This document shows, piece after piece, positions 1 through 8,410 of a stretch of 18,803 nt of DNA. The number at the start of each line of letters is the position of its first letter. Position 1 is the stretch's first letter. Made by a program: the position numbers and the translations under genes. The notes under the pieces are model-generated. The model was not told the origin of the DNA. It ran no database searches and saw only the letters and a program-made list of their open reading frames with translations. Origin of the DNA: DASYSL01 sp036003365 (GTDB lineage: Bacteria > Eisenbacteria > RBG-16-71-46 > DASYSL01); assembly GCA_036003365.1 (NCBI GenBank), contig DASYSL010000026.1:1-18803 (forward strand), written 5' to 3'.

Positions 1-2317
1 GCGGGATGCCGAGGAGATCGAGCGCCTTCTCGGGGTCGCCGAGCTTCTCGACGGCCTTGACGAAGGCGGAATCGGCCCCGGAACGGTCGCCCCGCGCCCA
101 GCGCGCGAGGCCCTCGTTCAGGATCAGGCCGGGATCGTTGCTGCGCAGCGCCTGAGCCGCCAGATAGTGCTCCAGCGCTTCGTCCGGACGCCCGCTCAGG
201 AGCGCCACGTTGCCCATGCCGTTCTGCGCCACCGCATCCTCGGGACGCTGGTCCAGGACACGCTGGAGCTTGTGCTCGGCCTCGGGATAACGGCCTTCGC
301 GCGCGAGCAACAGGCCCGCGCCGCCTTCGGCGTCGAGATTCTGCGAGTGCTCGAGCGGCTTCAAGTACTTCTCTTCGAGGTACTGCTGCTGCCAGACGCG
401 CAGGGTGTCGACGTCGACGGTCTGGCGCCGCGTGACCTCGTCGCTGGGCGGCGGCGTCACCTTGGGGGCTTCGCCCGGCGGCAGCTCCGGCTCGTACTCG
501 GCCCACGCGTCCTGCACCGTGGCCGTGCGCGAGTCGGGGTTTCCTTTCCAGCGCGCGTAGATGTCGGCGCCCTCGACCCATGCTTCGAGGAAAGACTTGC
601 CGATCATCGTGGTCTCGACCGGGATCCACACGCGCTCGCCGCGCACCACGGTCATGGTGGTGTCGAGCGACAGCGCCGAGCGGTTGCGCTCGTGCAGGCC
701 GGAGTCGAACAGCATCAGGATGTGGCCCGGCCCGTCCAGGAACGCCGTCGGTACCCCCAGGTTTTCGAGCAGCGAGCAGTAGAGCACGGACATGTCGTCG
801 CAGTCGCCCGACCGGCTCGTGAGAAGCTGTCGAGGATACTGCACGTTGTCCACCGCGTCACGCGTGGCGCTGATGCGCGAGAACGGATTGTTGGGGTCGG
901 GCACGTAGCGGATGCCGTAGGCGCCCAGGCCGTTGAACACGCGCATGGCGGTGTAGACGTTGCGCAGGTTGCCGCTCTCGAGCTTGGAGTCGCCGCCGGC
1001 GGCCAGGGCGCGCGCGAAGCCGGTGACCACCGGGTCCTGCGCGGTCACGAACGCCGCCGCGGCCGCGAGATCGTTCCACGAGATGGCGCCCGGACGATAG
1101 AGATAGAACTGCGTGCGCGCGCGCTCGACGCGCGTGCGGTTCTTGGTCTGATAGCTCACCTTGAGCTCGGCCAGCGCCGGGCGGTCGTCGTCGAGCTCGA
1201 GGATCTCGGGCGAGAAGATGGCGTTCAAGTCGACTTCCTTGGTCTCCTTGGGCCGCAGCACGACTTCCTTCTCCGTGGGCGCCGCCATGTAGCCGGGCAC
1301 GAACAGCGAGATCTTGGTGGTGAGCGGCGCGTCCGCCTTGGAGGTGATCTTGGCCGAGCCCACCGGCTTGTCGGCGTAGCGCTTGGCGTACGAGGCGAAC
1401 ACGTTCTCGACCTCGGTCTTGTCCACGTGCACGCGCGACGGCGTGAGCGAGAACTCCAAGCCGACGCTCACCCGCGTCGACGGCGGCAGCACGGGCGGGA
1501 ACACGCGCGCCAGATCGACCTTCACGCCCTTCATGCGGCCCGAGACGCCGAGCGACCAGGTGTCCCCGTCGGACGTCTCGCCGTACAGGGAGCGCATCGG
1601 GTGCGCGTAGCCGCCCTCCACGGCGAAGGTGCGCTGCCACCAGTACTCGGCCCCCAGGTGCAGACGGTCGTCCAGATCCGCCGCCACCGTGACGTCGGGA
1701 CGCACGCGGAATGCGCCGCCCATCACCCAAGATTGCGTGTTCTCGGCCAGGCGCTCCTTGAGGCCGGTGTCGTGCGTGACGTCGAGGTTGTTGAGGTTGC
1801 GCAGCACGAGCCCCGCCGACCAGCGCTCGCTCGGCCGGTAGGTGGCGCCGAGATCGCCGGTCCAGCCGCTCCAATCGCTGACGGTGGCGGCATCGAGGTC
1901 GACCGCCTCGCGCAGGTAGCGCACGGTGGCGCCGATGCCGAGCCCGCGCGCCACGCGCCATCCGTAGCCGAAGGAGAAATGATTCGACGAGTAGCCAAGG
2001 TCGGTGTCCGTCTGTCCGGCATGGCGCCAGCCGAGCGCGAGCGCGTGATTGTCGGTGAGCGGGAAGTGGTAGAGGAACGCGTTCTGCGTGAGCTGGTCGG
2101 CGTAGAGATCGCCGATCGTCGAGGCACCCGAAAGCTCCTGATGACCGACGAACGGCATGGCGCCCGGATTCCAGAACACGGCGTAGCCGTCGTCGGCCAG
2201 GCCCACGAAGGCGCCGCCGAGCGCCGCCGGACGCGCGCCCGAGTCGTCGTAGGTCTGGGCGCCCGCGGCGGCCGGGACGGCGAGCATCGCGATGAGCACC
2301 AGCGTCAAGGCCTTCAT
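1..2317 (-). CDS. Outer-membrane beta-barrel (PorV/UPF0164-like) fused to transglutaminase-like domain and TPRs, partial
   Basis: Reading frame is open from the ATG at 2317 to the left window edge (772 codons seen), so the C-terminus is missing. Residues 1-20 form a signal peptide (MKALTLVLIAMLAVPAAAGA, cleavage before QTYDD). Residues about 20-290 alternate aromatic/Gly strands typical of PorV/UPF0164/FadL-like barrels (GGAFVGLADDGYAVFWNPGA near the N-terminus). About 290-400 looks like an Ig-type sandwich. About 430-590 is a transglutaminase-like core with SGDCDD (Cys506), GPGHILMLFD (His532) and WIPVETT, where Glu sits in place of the usual Asp. From about 650 TPR-like helices follow (AQNGMGNVALLSGRPDEALE). 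The start codon overlaps the stop of the upstream propeller gene (ATGA), implying translational coupling and a shared transcript. Domain names come from motif recognition; the fusion itself is read directly from one uninterrupted frame. Function is unknown: it may anchor, export or process the propeller protein. Confidence 0.85.
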   Translation of the reverse strand, partial: MKALTLVLIAMLAVPAAAGAQTYDDSGARPAALGGAFVGLADDGYAVFWNPGAMPFVGHQELSGASTIGDLYADQLTQNAFLYHFPLTDNHALALGWRHAGQTDTDLGYSSNHFSFGYGWRVARGLGIGATVRYLREAVDLDAATVSDWSGWTGDLGATYRPSERWSAGLVLRNLNNLDVTHDTGLKERLAENTQSWVMGGAFRVRPDVTVAADLDDRLHLGAEYWWQRTFAVEGGYAHPMRSLYGETSDGDTWSLGVSGRMKGVKVDLARVFPPVLPPSTRVSVGLEFSLTPSRVHVDKTEVENVFASYAKRYADKPVGSAKITSKADAPLTTKISLFVPGYMAAPTEKEVVLRPKETKEVDLNAIFSPEILELDDDRPALAELKVSYQTKNRTRVERARTQFYLYRPGAISWNDLAAAAAFVTAQDPVVTGFARALAAGGDSKLESGNLRNVYTAMRVFNGLGAYGIRYVPDPNNPFSRISATRDAVDNVQYPRQLLTSRSGDCDDMSVLYCSLLENLGVPTAFLDGPGHILMLFDSGLHERNRSALSLDTTMTVVRGERVWIPVETTMIGKSFLEAWVEGADIYARWKGNPDSRTATVQDAWAEYEPELPPGEAPKVTPPPSDEVTRRQTVDVDTLRVWQQQYLEEKYLKPLEHSQNLDAEGGAGLLLAREGRYPEAEHKLQRVLDQRPEDAVAQNGMGNVALLSGRPDEALEHYLAAQALRSNDPGLILNEGLARWARGDRSGADSAFVKAVEKLGDPEKALDLLGIP

Positions 2318-5300
2318 CGGTTCACCACCGCGACCGAGCGCACGTCGGCCTTGCCCGCCACTTCCACCGCCACGAGATAGAGCCCGCTGGGCGCCGGATC
2401 GCCGTTGCCATCGCGCCCGTCCCAGTAGACGACGTTGCGTCCGGCGCTCAACGGCCCGTCGTAGACTCGGCGCACGATACGGCCGGCGCGGTCGTACACG
2501 AACACCCGTGTGCCTTCGGCACTCTGCAGGTTGAACGAGATGGCGGCCCGCGTGTCGAACGTGCTGCCGAGGGGCGAGAAGGCGCGCGGCTGCACGTCGA
2601 GGGCGCGGCCGCTCCCTGCCAGCCCGGCGAAGAGACCGCGCGCCACCACGAAATCCCCGAGCTTGCTCGTCGTGGTCACGAGCGTGCCGTGCGCCGCGTC
2701 CGTGCTGCCGCCAAGATAGGCGTACGAGCCGTCGGCGTTCACGGCGAACACGGCGAGGTCGCTGCCCGCGCCACCCGTGGGGAAGAAGCGCTCGTCGAAG
2801 GTCAGCGTCACCGGCTTCTTGGTCTCGAAGTCCGCGGGCGTGACGTGCCAGGCCGACACCAGCCCGCTCGCGCCCGCGGGCAGCGTGGCCGGCGCCGCGG
2901 CGAGCGTGTCGATGGTGACGATGCGATCCTCGTCGAGCGCGCGCGGCGGGAAGTACATCTCGACTTCGGCGTTGAGCGTGAAGACGCGCCCGCCGTTGGT
3001 GTTGTCGACGCGTGCCGGGCTCGTCACCCCGTTGCCCGGCGCCAGGTTGTCGATGGTCACGTTGACGATGGCGTAGCCGATGAGACCGAGCGTGTCGGTG
3101 ACACTGAAGCGCAGCTCGTAGATGCCGTCGAGATACGGCCGCGTGTCCCAGTCGAGCAGCGTGGCGTCGACCGGGGGCGGCGTGGTACCCGTGCCGAGCA
3201 CGGTCCACGGGTTGAGCAACGGATCTTCCTGGCCTGCGGGCCGCACGTCGAGCTTCCACGAGGCGAAGCGCGGCTCGTCGACGATCGCCACCACCGGGGT
3301 CACGCCGCGCACCACGGCGCCGAACGCCGGCTTGGCGAGCCGGGGCTGCGGCGCCGTGGCATCGACTTCGAAGTCGAGCGTGGCCGGCGCCGGCGTCTGA
3401 TTGAGCGCGCGATCGCGGGCCCAGACCGTGAGCGTGTGCGTACCGTCGGCGAGCGCGCTCAGGCGCGCCGTGCCCTCGCTGGTGAAGGGCGTGGCCGCGC
3501 CACCGTCGAGGCTCCAGGAAAACGTGGGCGCCGTCGCCGAGCTGAGGTCGCCGCCGGCGAAATCGACCCGCGCCGCGCGCGTGGCGAGCACGCCTGCCGG
3601 CACGTCGGTGAGGGCAAGGCGGGGCGCCAGCGCGTCGCGATGGAAGAGCGCCAGGCCATTCGAATCGCTGCCCAGGAGAGCTTCGCTGGTGTCGGCGATC
3701 ATGGCGGTGACGTTCGCGGTCTGCAGGCCGTCGCCGGTGTTGTAGACAACGAGTCCGCCCGACTCGAGATACGCGAGGCCGGTCGCCGTTCCCACCCACA
3801 GCCGCCCGCTCTGATCGACGCCCACCGATTGCACGAGATTGTTGGGGCTGGGCAAGCCGTCGGCGGCGGTGATCACGCGATCGACGGCCCTCGCCCCCGC
3901 CGCCACGTGCGCCACGCCGCCCAGCTGGACGCCAACCCACATGTCGCCGTCTGGTGCGGCGGCGATGCTGGTGACCACGCCGCCCGGCAGGCCGGTCACG
4001 GGATGCAAGCCCGTACCGTCAAGAAGTGCCGCGCCCTTGGTGTCGGTGCCGATCCAGATGCCGCCGTTGGCGTCGGCGGTGAGCGATCGAATGGTTGCCG
4101 GCGTGATGCCGGGCAAGGGAACGACCGACCACACGCTACCGTCGAAGCGCAGCAGATTCTGCGTCGTCCCCGCCCACGCGGTGCCGTCGGGCCGGCCGAG
4201 AATCGCGGTCACGTTGTTGCCGTCGGGCGTGGGATACGTCTGCGTCACCGCGAGGCCCGCGACGCGCAGGAGCGTGCTGCCTCCCTTGCGCCCGGCCCAC
4301 GTGCCGCCGGGAATCGCCCCCACGTAATACGGAGCGGCCAGCGGCTGGCCTGCCGAATCGAGCACCGCCTCGACCGTGAGACCCGAGATGCGCACGATGC
4401 CGCCCGGCAGGGGCGGCGGCAGCGAGCCCAGGCCCACGTACGTCGGCCCGCGTGTCACGCCGATGGCGGGCGGGCTGGCGCCGAAGTCCGAAGCCGGCCC
4501 GCGTGAGATCGACTCGATGCGCGCGCCGTTCATGGCCGGAAACGCGCTCGGCGTGAAGGCGAGCCACAAGGCCCCTTCGTAGCGGAAGAGCCCGCCCGCC
4601 GTGGCCACCCAGAGCGCGCCGGCCGCGTCGGTGGTCACGTCGCGCGCCGTGGGACTGGTGAGCCCCGCCGTGCCGCTGAAGTTCTCCCAAGCGCCACCGT
4701 TCCATCGGTACACGCCGTTGGAGAAGCTGCCGATCCAGATGTCGCCGTTGGGCCCTTCGGTGACCGACGTCAGATCGTTCGAGATGGTCGGCGCCTGGAC
4801 TTGCTGGAGCAGCGTGCCCTTGGCGTCGAACACGTAAGCGCCGTTGCTCGGCGACACGGCCCACAGGCGCCCGTCCGAGGCCGCGATGATGCGCGAGAGA
4901 TCGGACGGGCTCGTGGGGCTCGGGGTGATGACACCGTTCTTGTCGCTCGCCAGCGCCGGGCCGCTCGGCGGATTGTGCATCGCGATCCACAACGTTCCGT
5001 CGGACGCGAGCGCCAGACCTTCGACGAAGTTCGAGGGCAGGCCGTTGTCGGGATTGCGATACGAAGTCCACGTGCTGCCGTCGAAGCGCGAGAGGCCGCC
5101 GCCCTCGGTCCCCGCCCACACCGTGCCGTCGGAAGCCACGACCAGCGCGTTCACCTGGTCGACGAGGCGGCTGCCCAGGCCGTCGTTGCGCGTGTACTGC
5201 GTGAATCCCGCAGGCGTCAGGCGGAACGCGCCGTTCTTCGCTCCGACCCAGAGATCGCCGTTGGGCGCTTCGGCCAGGGCGTGAATGGCGCCGAAGATCG

Positions 5301-5598
5301 GGCGTGGCGCATAGCGCGCCGAGAGCTTGGCGAGGATCAGTCCGTCGTATTCCCAAGCGTCGGACGAATCGGGGGCGCCGGGATTGGTGGCGACCACGAT
5401 GCTGCCGTGCGCGGTGCGGCACACCGCGGTCGTGCTCTGAACCGGCAGCGAGCCCAGCTGCGTCCAGATTCCGGCCGCGGCCGGGTCCGCGAGTCCCCCC
5501 ATGAGATACACGGCGACGATCACGAGCACGGTCCATGCGCCGCGCCCGCGTCCACTTCGGGCGCGTGCGCGCCCGCTGATGGATCGCCGTGCGTTCAT
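2314..5598 (-). CDS. Secreted two-component-regulator-propeller protein with Ig-like domains and FlgD-like C-terminal tail
   Basis: 1094 aa. Start chosen at ATG 5598 because GGAG lies 6 nt upstream and the N-terminus then begins with a basic stretch and a hydrophobic signal (WTVLVIVAVYLMGGLA, residues 22-37; cleavage near 42). In-frame upstream extension is low-complexity Arg/Pro. Residues about 45-650 hold some 13 blades with the Reg_prop signature (NGDLWVG, DGTVWAGTEGG, NGDIWIG, SGRLWVG and others), about the size of two seven-bladed propellers. Ig/Y_Y_Y-like and other beta domains follow (ADGTHTLTVWARDRALNQ; PYLDGIYELRFSVTD). The last ~85 residues are a FlgD-Ig/T9SS type A-like tail (VFVYDRAGRIVRRVYDG, YWDGRDGNGDPAPSGLYLV). 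No kinase domain is present, unlike hybrid two-component sensors that carry such propellers. Probably exported to the cell surface; its ligand is not predictable. Confidence 0.9.
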   Translation of the reverse strand: MNARRSISGRARARSGRGRGAWTVLVIVAVYLMGGLADPAAAGIWTQLGSLPVQSTTAVCRTAHGSIVVATNPGAPDSSDAWEYDGLILAKLSARYAPRPIFGAIHALAEAPNGDLWVGAKNGAFRLTPAGFTQYTRNDGLGSRLVDQVNALVVASDGTVWAGTEGGGLSRFDGSTWTSYRNPDNGLPSNFVEGLALASDGTLWIAMHNPPSGPALASDKNGVITPSPTSPSDLSRIIAASDGRLWAVSPSNGAYVFDAKGTLLQQVQAPTISNDLTSVTEGPNGDIWIGSFSNGVYRWNGGAWENFSGTAGLTSPTARDVTTDAAGALWVATAGGLFRYEGALWLAFTPSAFPAMNGARIESISRGPASDFGASPPAIGVTRGPTYVGLGSLPPPLPGGIVRISGLTVEAVLDSAGQPLAAPYYVGAIPGGTWAGRKGGSTLLRVAGLAVTQTYPTPDGNNVTAILGRPDGTAWAGTTQNLLRFDGSVWSVVPLPGITPATIRSLTADANGGIWIGTDTKGAALLDGTGLHPVTGLPGGVVTSIAAAPDGDMWVGVQLGGVAHVAAGARAVDRVITAADGLPSPNNLVQSVGVDQSGRLWVGTATGLAYLESGGLVVYNTGDGLQTANVTAMIADTSEALLGSDSNGLALFHRDALAPRLALTDVPAGVLATRAARVDFAGGDLSSATAPTFSWSLDGGAATPFTSEGTARLSALADGTHTLTVWARDRALNQTPAPATLDFEVDATAPQPRLAKPAFGAVVRGVTPVVAIVDEPRFASWKLDVRPAGQEDPLLNPWTVLGTGTTPPPVDATLLDWDTRPYLDGIYELRFSVTDTLGLIGYAIVNVTIDNLAPGNGVTSPARVDNTNGGRVFTLNAEVEMYFPPRALDEDRIVTIDTLAAAPATLPAGASGLVSAWHVTPADFETKKPVTLTFDERFFPTGGAGSDLAVFAVNADGSYAYLGGSTDAAHGTLVTTTSKLGDFVVARGLFAGLAGSGRALDVQPRAFSPLGSTFDTRAAISFNLQSAEGTRVFVYDRAGRIVRRVYDGPLSAGRNVVYWDGRDGNGDPAPSGLYLVAVEVAGKADVRSVAVVNR

Positions 5599-5707
5599 TC
5601 GTTTCTCCGAGCGTCGTACCCGGGAAAGAATCGCTCTTTGTTCCGGGCGAGGTGCGGCCCGGGCGGGGTTCGGCCGAGAGGGTCGCAATGCAACGGCCGG
5701 GCCGGGC

Positions 5708-5729
5708 GGCCGCCGAAGCGGCCAGTATA
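5708..5729 (-). promoter_or_regulatory. Putative -10 element and adjoining inverted repeat upstream of the propeller gene
   Basis: On the minus strand TATACT (5729-5724) matches five of six bases of the sigma70 -10 box; no good -35 is seen at 17 nt. It is abutted by GGCCGC-TTCG-GCGGCC (5723-5708), a 6-bp stem with a UUCG loop that would cover the transcription start or form the extreme 5' end of the mRNA. It lies about 126 bp before the propeller ATG. Promoter call is inference from similarity only. Confidence 0.35.
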
Positions 5730-5773
5730 GCCCTAAACGATTGGGGGGCGGCAGGGTGGATAAACGCGCCCTT

Positions 5774-5801
5774 GCCCACCGTCCCAAAGGGTTCAGTGGG
5801 C
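5774..5801. other. Nested inverted repeat between the response regulator and propeller genes
   Basis: GCCCAC (5774-5779) pairs with GTGGGC (5796-5801), and inside it CCC pairs with GGG around AAA. No T-tract follows directly on either strand, so it is not a canonical terminator. It may be an mRNA 3'-end stem or a protein-binding site. Confidence 0.3.
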
Positions 5802-5838
5802 GTTTCCCTAGAATTCGAGGAAGGAAGAGATGTCCGAC

Positions 5839-5854
5839 GCCGCCCGCGGGCGGC
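5839..5854 (-). terminator. Possible stem-loop terminator after the two-component operon
   Basis: GCCGCCCGCGGGCGGC is a perfect 16-bp palindrome beginning 7 bp after the response regulator stop. The following minus-strand bases are pyrimidine-rich (CATCTCTTCCTTCC) but lack a true T-run, so it may be a weak terminator or an mRNA-stabilising stem. Confidence 0.35.
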
Positions 5855-5860
5855 GCCGGT

Positions 5861-6559
5861 TCACCCGACGAACTTGTACCCCACCTTGTGCACCGTGGCG
5901 ATGAAGTTGGGGCTCACGTCGCCGCCGCCGAGCTTGCCGCGCAAGTTGGCGATGTGCGTGTCGACGGTGCGCGTGGTCACGCCCGAGTCGGGATCGACGC
6001 CCCAGATCTCCTGCAGGAGCTCCTCGCGCGACACCGTCTTGCCGCGGCGCAGCGCCAAGTACTTCAAGAGCTCGAATTCCTTGAACGCGAGCGGCACCAG
6101 CTCGCCGCTCTTGCGCACCTCGCGCGTCTGCATGTCGATGACCACGTCGCCGAACGTGAAGTGCCCCGGCGGCAGCGCTTCGCCGCCTTCGCTTTGCGGT
6201 GCGCGCTTGAGCAGGGCGCGGGCGCGCGCCATGAGCTCGGCCACGCTGAACGGCTTGGTGAGATAATCGTCGGCGCCGAGATCGAAGCCCTGGATGAGAT
6301 CGGATTCCAGGCTCCGCGCCGTCAGGATGAGCACGGGCACGGTCGAGTTGCGCTGGCGGAACTCGCGCAGGACCTCGAAGCCGTCCTTCTCCGGCAACAT
6401 GAGATCGAGAACGATGAGATCGGGACGGTCGCGCAGCGCGAGCTTCAATCCCTCACGGCCGTTCTGCGCCGTCGCGACCTCGTAGCCCTCGAACTGGAAG
6501 TTGTGCGCCAGACCTTCCACGAGGCCCGGCTCGTCTTCCACGATCAGCACCTTCGGCAT
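5861..6559 (-). CDS. OmpR/PhoB-family response regulator
   Basis: 232 aa. The receiver domain (1-120) has the acidic pocket E8/D9, phospho-acceptor Asp52 (IVLDLMLPEKDG), Thr80 and Lys102 (DDYLTKPFSVAEL). A winged-helix Trans_reg_C domain fills about 135-232 (FKEFELLKYLALRRGKTVSR, TVDTHIANLRGKL, VGYKFVG). Start at ATG 6559 gives the standard N-terminus MPKVLIVEDE with GGGAG 8 nt upstream; upstream in-frame extension is not receiver-like. It follows the kinase gene by 19 bp, so the two are one operon and very probably cognate partners. Regulated genes are not known; the propeller operon directly downstream is a reasonable candidate. No pst or similar genes are present to justify a PhoB name. 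Confidence 0.95.
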   Translation of the reverse strand: MPKVLIVEDEPGLVEGLAHNFQFEGYEVATAQNGREGLKLALRDRPDLIVLDLMLPEKDGFEVLREFRQRNSTVPVLILTARSLESDLIQGFDLGADDYLTKPFSVAELMARARALLKRAPQSEGGEALPPGHFTFGDVVIDMQTREVRKSGELVPLAFKEFELLKYLALRRGKTVSREELLQEIWGVDPDSGVTTRTVDTHIANLRGKLGGGDVSPNFIATVHKVGYKFVG

Positions 6560-6578
6560 GTCTCCGGCTCCCTTCGGC

Positions 6579-8270
6579 TCAGCGACGCTCCCGGATGGAG
6601 CCATCCGGTGCGGCGGCGTGTGGCTGGCGTGCGGGCAGGACGAGAACGAACCTGCTTCCTTGACCCGGCGTGCTCTCCACTTCCATGCGTCCCCCGTGTG
6701 CCTCGGCAATGTGCCGAACGAGGGACAAGCCCAACCCCGATCCCTTCACGTCGTGCACCATCCCATGGTCCACGCGGAAGAACTTGTCGAAGATCCGCTC
6801 GCGGTCGCGGGCCGAGATACCAATCCCGTGGTCGGCGACCTGGATCCGGGCCTCTCCCAGGTTACCGTCCGTCTCCGGCGGCGTGACGCGGACCTTCACT
6901 TCGATCGAGCGCCGGTCCTTGGAGTACTTTACCGCGTTGTCGAGCAAGTTCATCAGGCATTGCGTGACCGCCTCCGGGTCGGCCTCGATGGGAGGCAGCG
7001 TATCCGGCACGTCCACAGCCACTTCGAATTTCCCCTCTTCGAACTGGGGTTGGAACACCTCGAGGGTTTCCTGCACGATTTTGCGCAGGTCGGTGCGCTG
7101 GAACCGGAACTCCTTGCGGCCCGCTTCGATTTTGGCGAAGTCGAGGACGTGATTGATCATGTGCGTGAGCCGGCGGCACTCGCGCCCGATCACTTTCAGG
7201 AAGCGCTGGCGCTCCTCGTCGCTGCGCACGCGCCCCAATTCCAGCGTCTCCCCCGCCATGCGGATGAGCGCCAGCGGCGTCTTGAGCTCGTGCGACACGT
7301 TGGCGAGGAAGGCCGTCTTGGCCTCGGCGAGCTGGATCTCCTCGCTCGCCTGGCGCAGCGCCGCCCACAGCGCGGCGACGCTGAGCAGCACCAGGAGCAC
7401 GAGCAGCAAGTAAGCCGCCACGATGAAGGCGCGCGCCCACACGTACGGGCTGCCGGCGGACGGCCCCACCGACACGCGCCATCCCGGCAACAGCGAGCCG
7501 ATGGGCGCTTCGGCGTAGAGCAGGCCGCTCGTGCCCGGGCGCGAGCGGTACACCTCGCGGCTCTGGTTGTCGTACACGGTGAGCGCCAACGCCTTCGAGA
7601 TGCGCTCGGCATGGTAGACGCGCGGATCGGCGAACACGCGCGCGTTGATCAGGCGGTCGAGATAGCTCCGGCTCAGGGCCTCGGTGTGCAGCTCCCACCC
7701 CGCCGCCGCCACGATGCGTCCCTGGAAGCCGATCAGAGGCACGATGACGAGCGGGCTCTCGCCGCGCAGCGGCGGCACCACATAGATGGTGTCGTAGACG
7801 GCCCCGACGAGGGCGCGCCACAAGGAGCGCGGCGCCGTGACGCGAATCGACAGGCTGTCGCGCGGCAAGCCGAAGCCCGCCGCCGCCACGATCTGGTTGT
7901 CGGGAGCGTCGGGCTCTTCCTCGGCCACGCGCAGGATCTCGTCGTCGGGCACCAGGAAGGGCCGCTCGAGCAGCGGATCCCCGGTCTGCATGAGATTCAG
8001 GAGATCGGGGCTCGCGCCCGCGAACGAGGTGGCGAGCCGCGCGTCGGCCGAGGCTTCGACCACCCGCCGCTGCACCTCGAAGGCCAGCGTTTTCGCGGTC
8101 AGGGTGGCGGCGTAGCCGCCGTAATCCGAGCTGGCGTCGGAGAGGAAGCGCGCCAGATGCCGCGTCTGGTACGCGGCGAAGCCGGCGAGCGCCAGGAGCG
8201 GCGCTCCCACCCCCACGAGCGTGATGAGAATGAGACGGCGGCGGCGCGCGGTGGCGCGCACGAACAGCAT
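6579..8270 (-). CDS. Membrane sensor histidine kinase
   Basis: 563 aa. An N-terminal membrane segment lies at about 13-34 and a second at about 281-304 (AFIVAAYLLLVLLVLLSVAA), enclosing a ~245-residue extracytoplasmic sensor of no recognised family. DHp domain: FLANVSHELKTPLALIRMAG with phospho-acceptor His327. The ATPase domain has the N box NLLDNAVKYS (441-450), G1 VADHGIGIS, F box IFDKFFRVDHG and G2 GSGLGLSLVRHIAEAHGG. All boxes are intact, so it should be active. No HAMP domain is obvious; a short helical linker joins TM2 to the DHp. ATG 8270 has GGAGG 5 nt upstream. First gene of a kinase-regulator operon, insulated from the upstream gene by the terminator at 8352-8383. Signal unknown. 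Confidence 0.95.
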   Translation of the reverse strand: MLFVRATARRRRLILITLVGVGAPLLALAGFAAYQTRHLARFLSDASSDYGGYAATLTAKTLAFEVQRRVVEASADARLATSFAGASPDLLNLMQTGDPLLERPFLVPDDEILRVAEEEPDAPDNQIVAAAGFGLPRDSLSIRVTAPRSLWRALVGAVYDTIYVVPPLRGESPLVIVPLIGFQGRIVAAAGWELHTEALSRSYLDRLINARVFADPRVYHAERISKALALTVYDNQSREVYRSRPGTSGLLYAEAPIGSLLPGWRVSVGPSAGSPYVWARAFIVAAYLLLVLLVLLSVAALWAALRQASEEIQLAEAKTAFLANVSHELKTPLALIRMAGETLELGRVRSDEERQRFLKVIGRECRRLTHMINHVLDFAKIEAGRKEFRFQRTDLRKIVQETLEVFQPQFEEGKFEVAVDVPDTLPPIEADPEAVTQCLMNLLDNAVKYSKDRRSIEVKVRVTPPETDGNLGEARIQVADHGIGISARDRERIFDKFFRVDHGMVHDVKGSGLGLSLVRHIAEAHGGRMEVESTPGQGSRFVLVLPARQPHAAAPDGSIRERR

Positions 8271-8351
8271 GTCAGCCTCCGGCGGCCGGCGGCAGGCTCG
8301 ACGCGGCGATCAGCGCCGCGCTACTGCGCCACCCAAACCGTACCACGGCGG

Positions 8352-8383
8352 ACAAAGAAAACGCGGCGGGCTGCCCCGCCGCG
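8352..8383 (-). terminator. Strong intrinsic terminator after the CxxC secreted protein gene
   Basis: On the minus strand a perfect 9-bp stem CGCGGCGGG/CCCGCCGCG (8383-8375 with 8370-8362) encloses a 4-nt loop and is followed at once by TTTTCTTTGT. It lies 28 bp after the stop of the gene ending at 8411 and before the kinase start, so the two genes should be separately transcribed. Confidence 0.85.
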
Positions 8384-8410
8384 CGATGTTCCCCGGGCGT
8401 CTTCGCGCTC

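Noticed and set aside
167..2380. Long open plus-strand frame (737 codons) opposite the barrel-transglutaminase gene
   Set aside because: His/Arg/Val-rich, no domains; it is the antisense shadow of a high-GC gene whose minus frame has a signal peptide, transglutaminase motif and TPRs.
2689..4506. Long open plus-strand frame opposite the propeller gene
   Set aside because: Low-complexity Arg/Gly composition; the minus frame shows regular propeller repeats.
8302..8320. Stem CGCGGCG/CGCCGCG upstream of the kinase gene as a terminator
   Set aside because: No T-run follows on either strand and the true terminator lies 30 bp away; probably leader structure or chance in GC-rich DNA.
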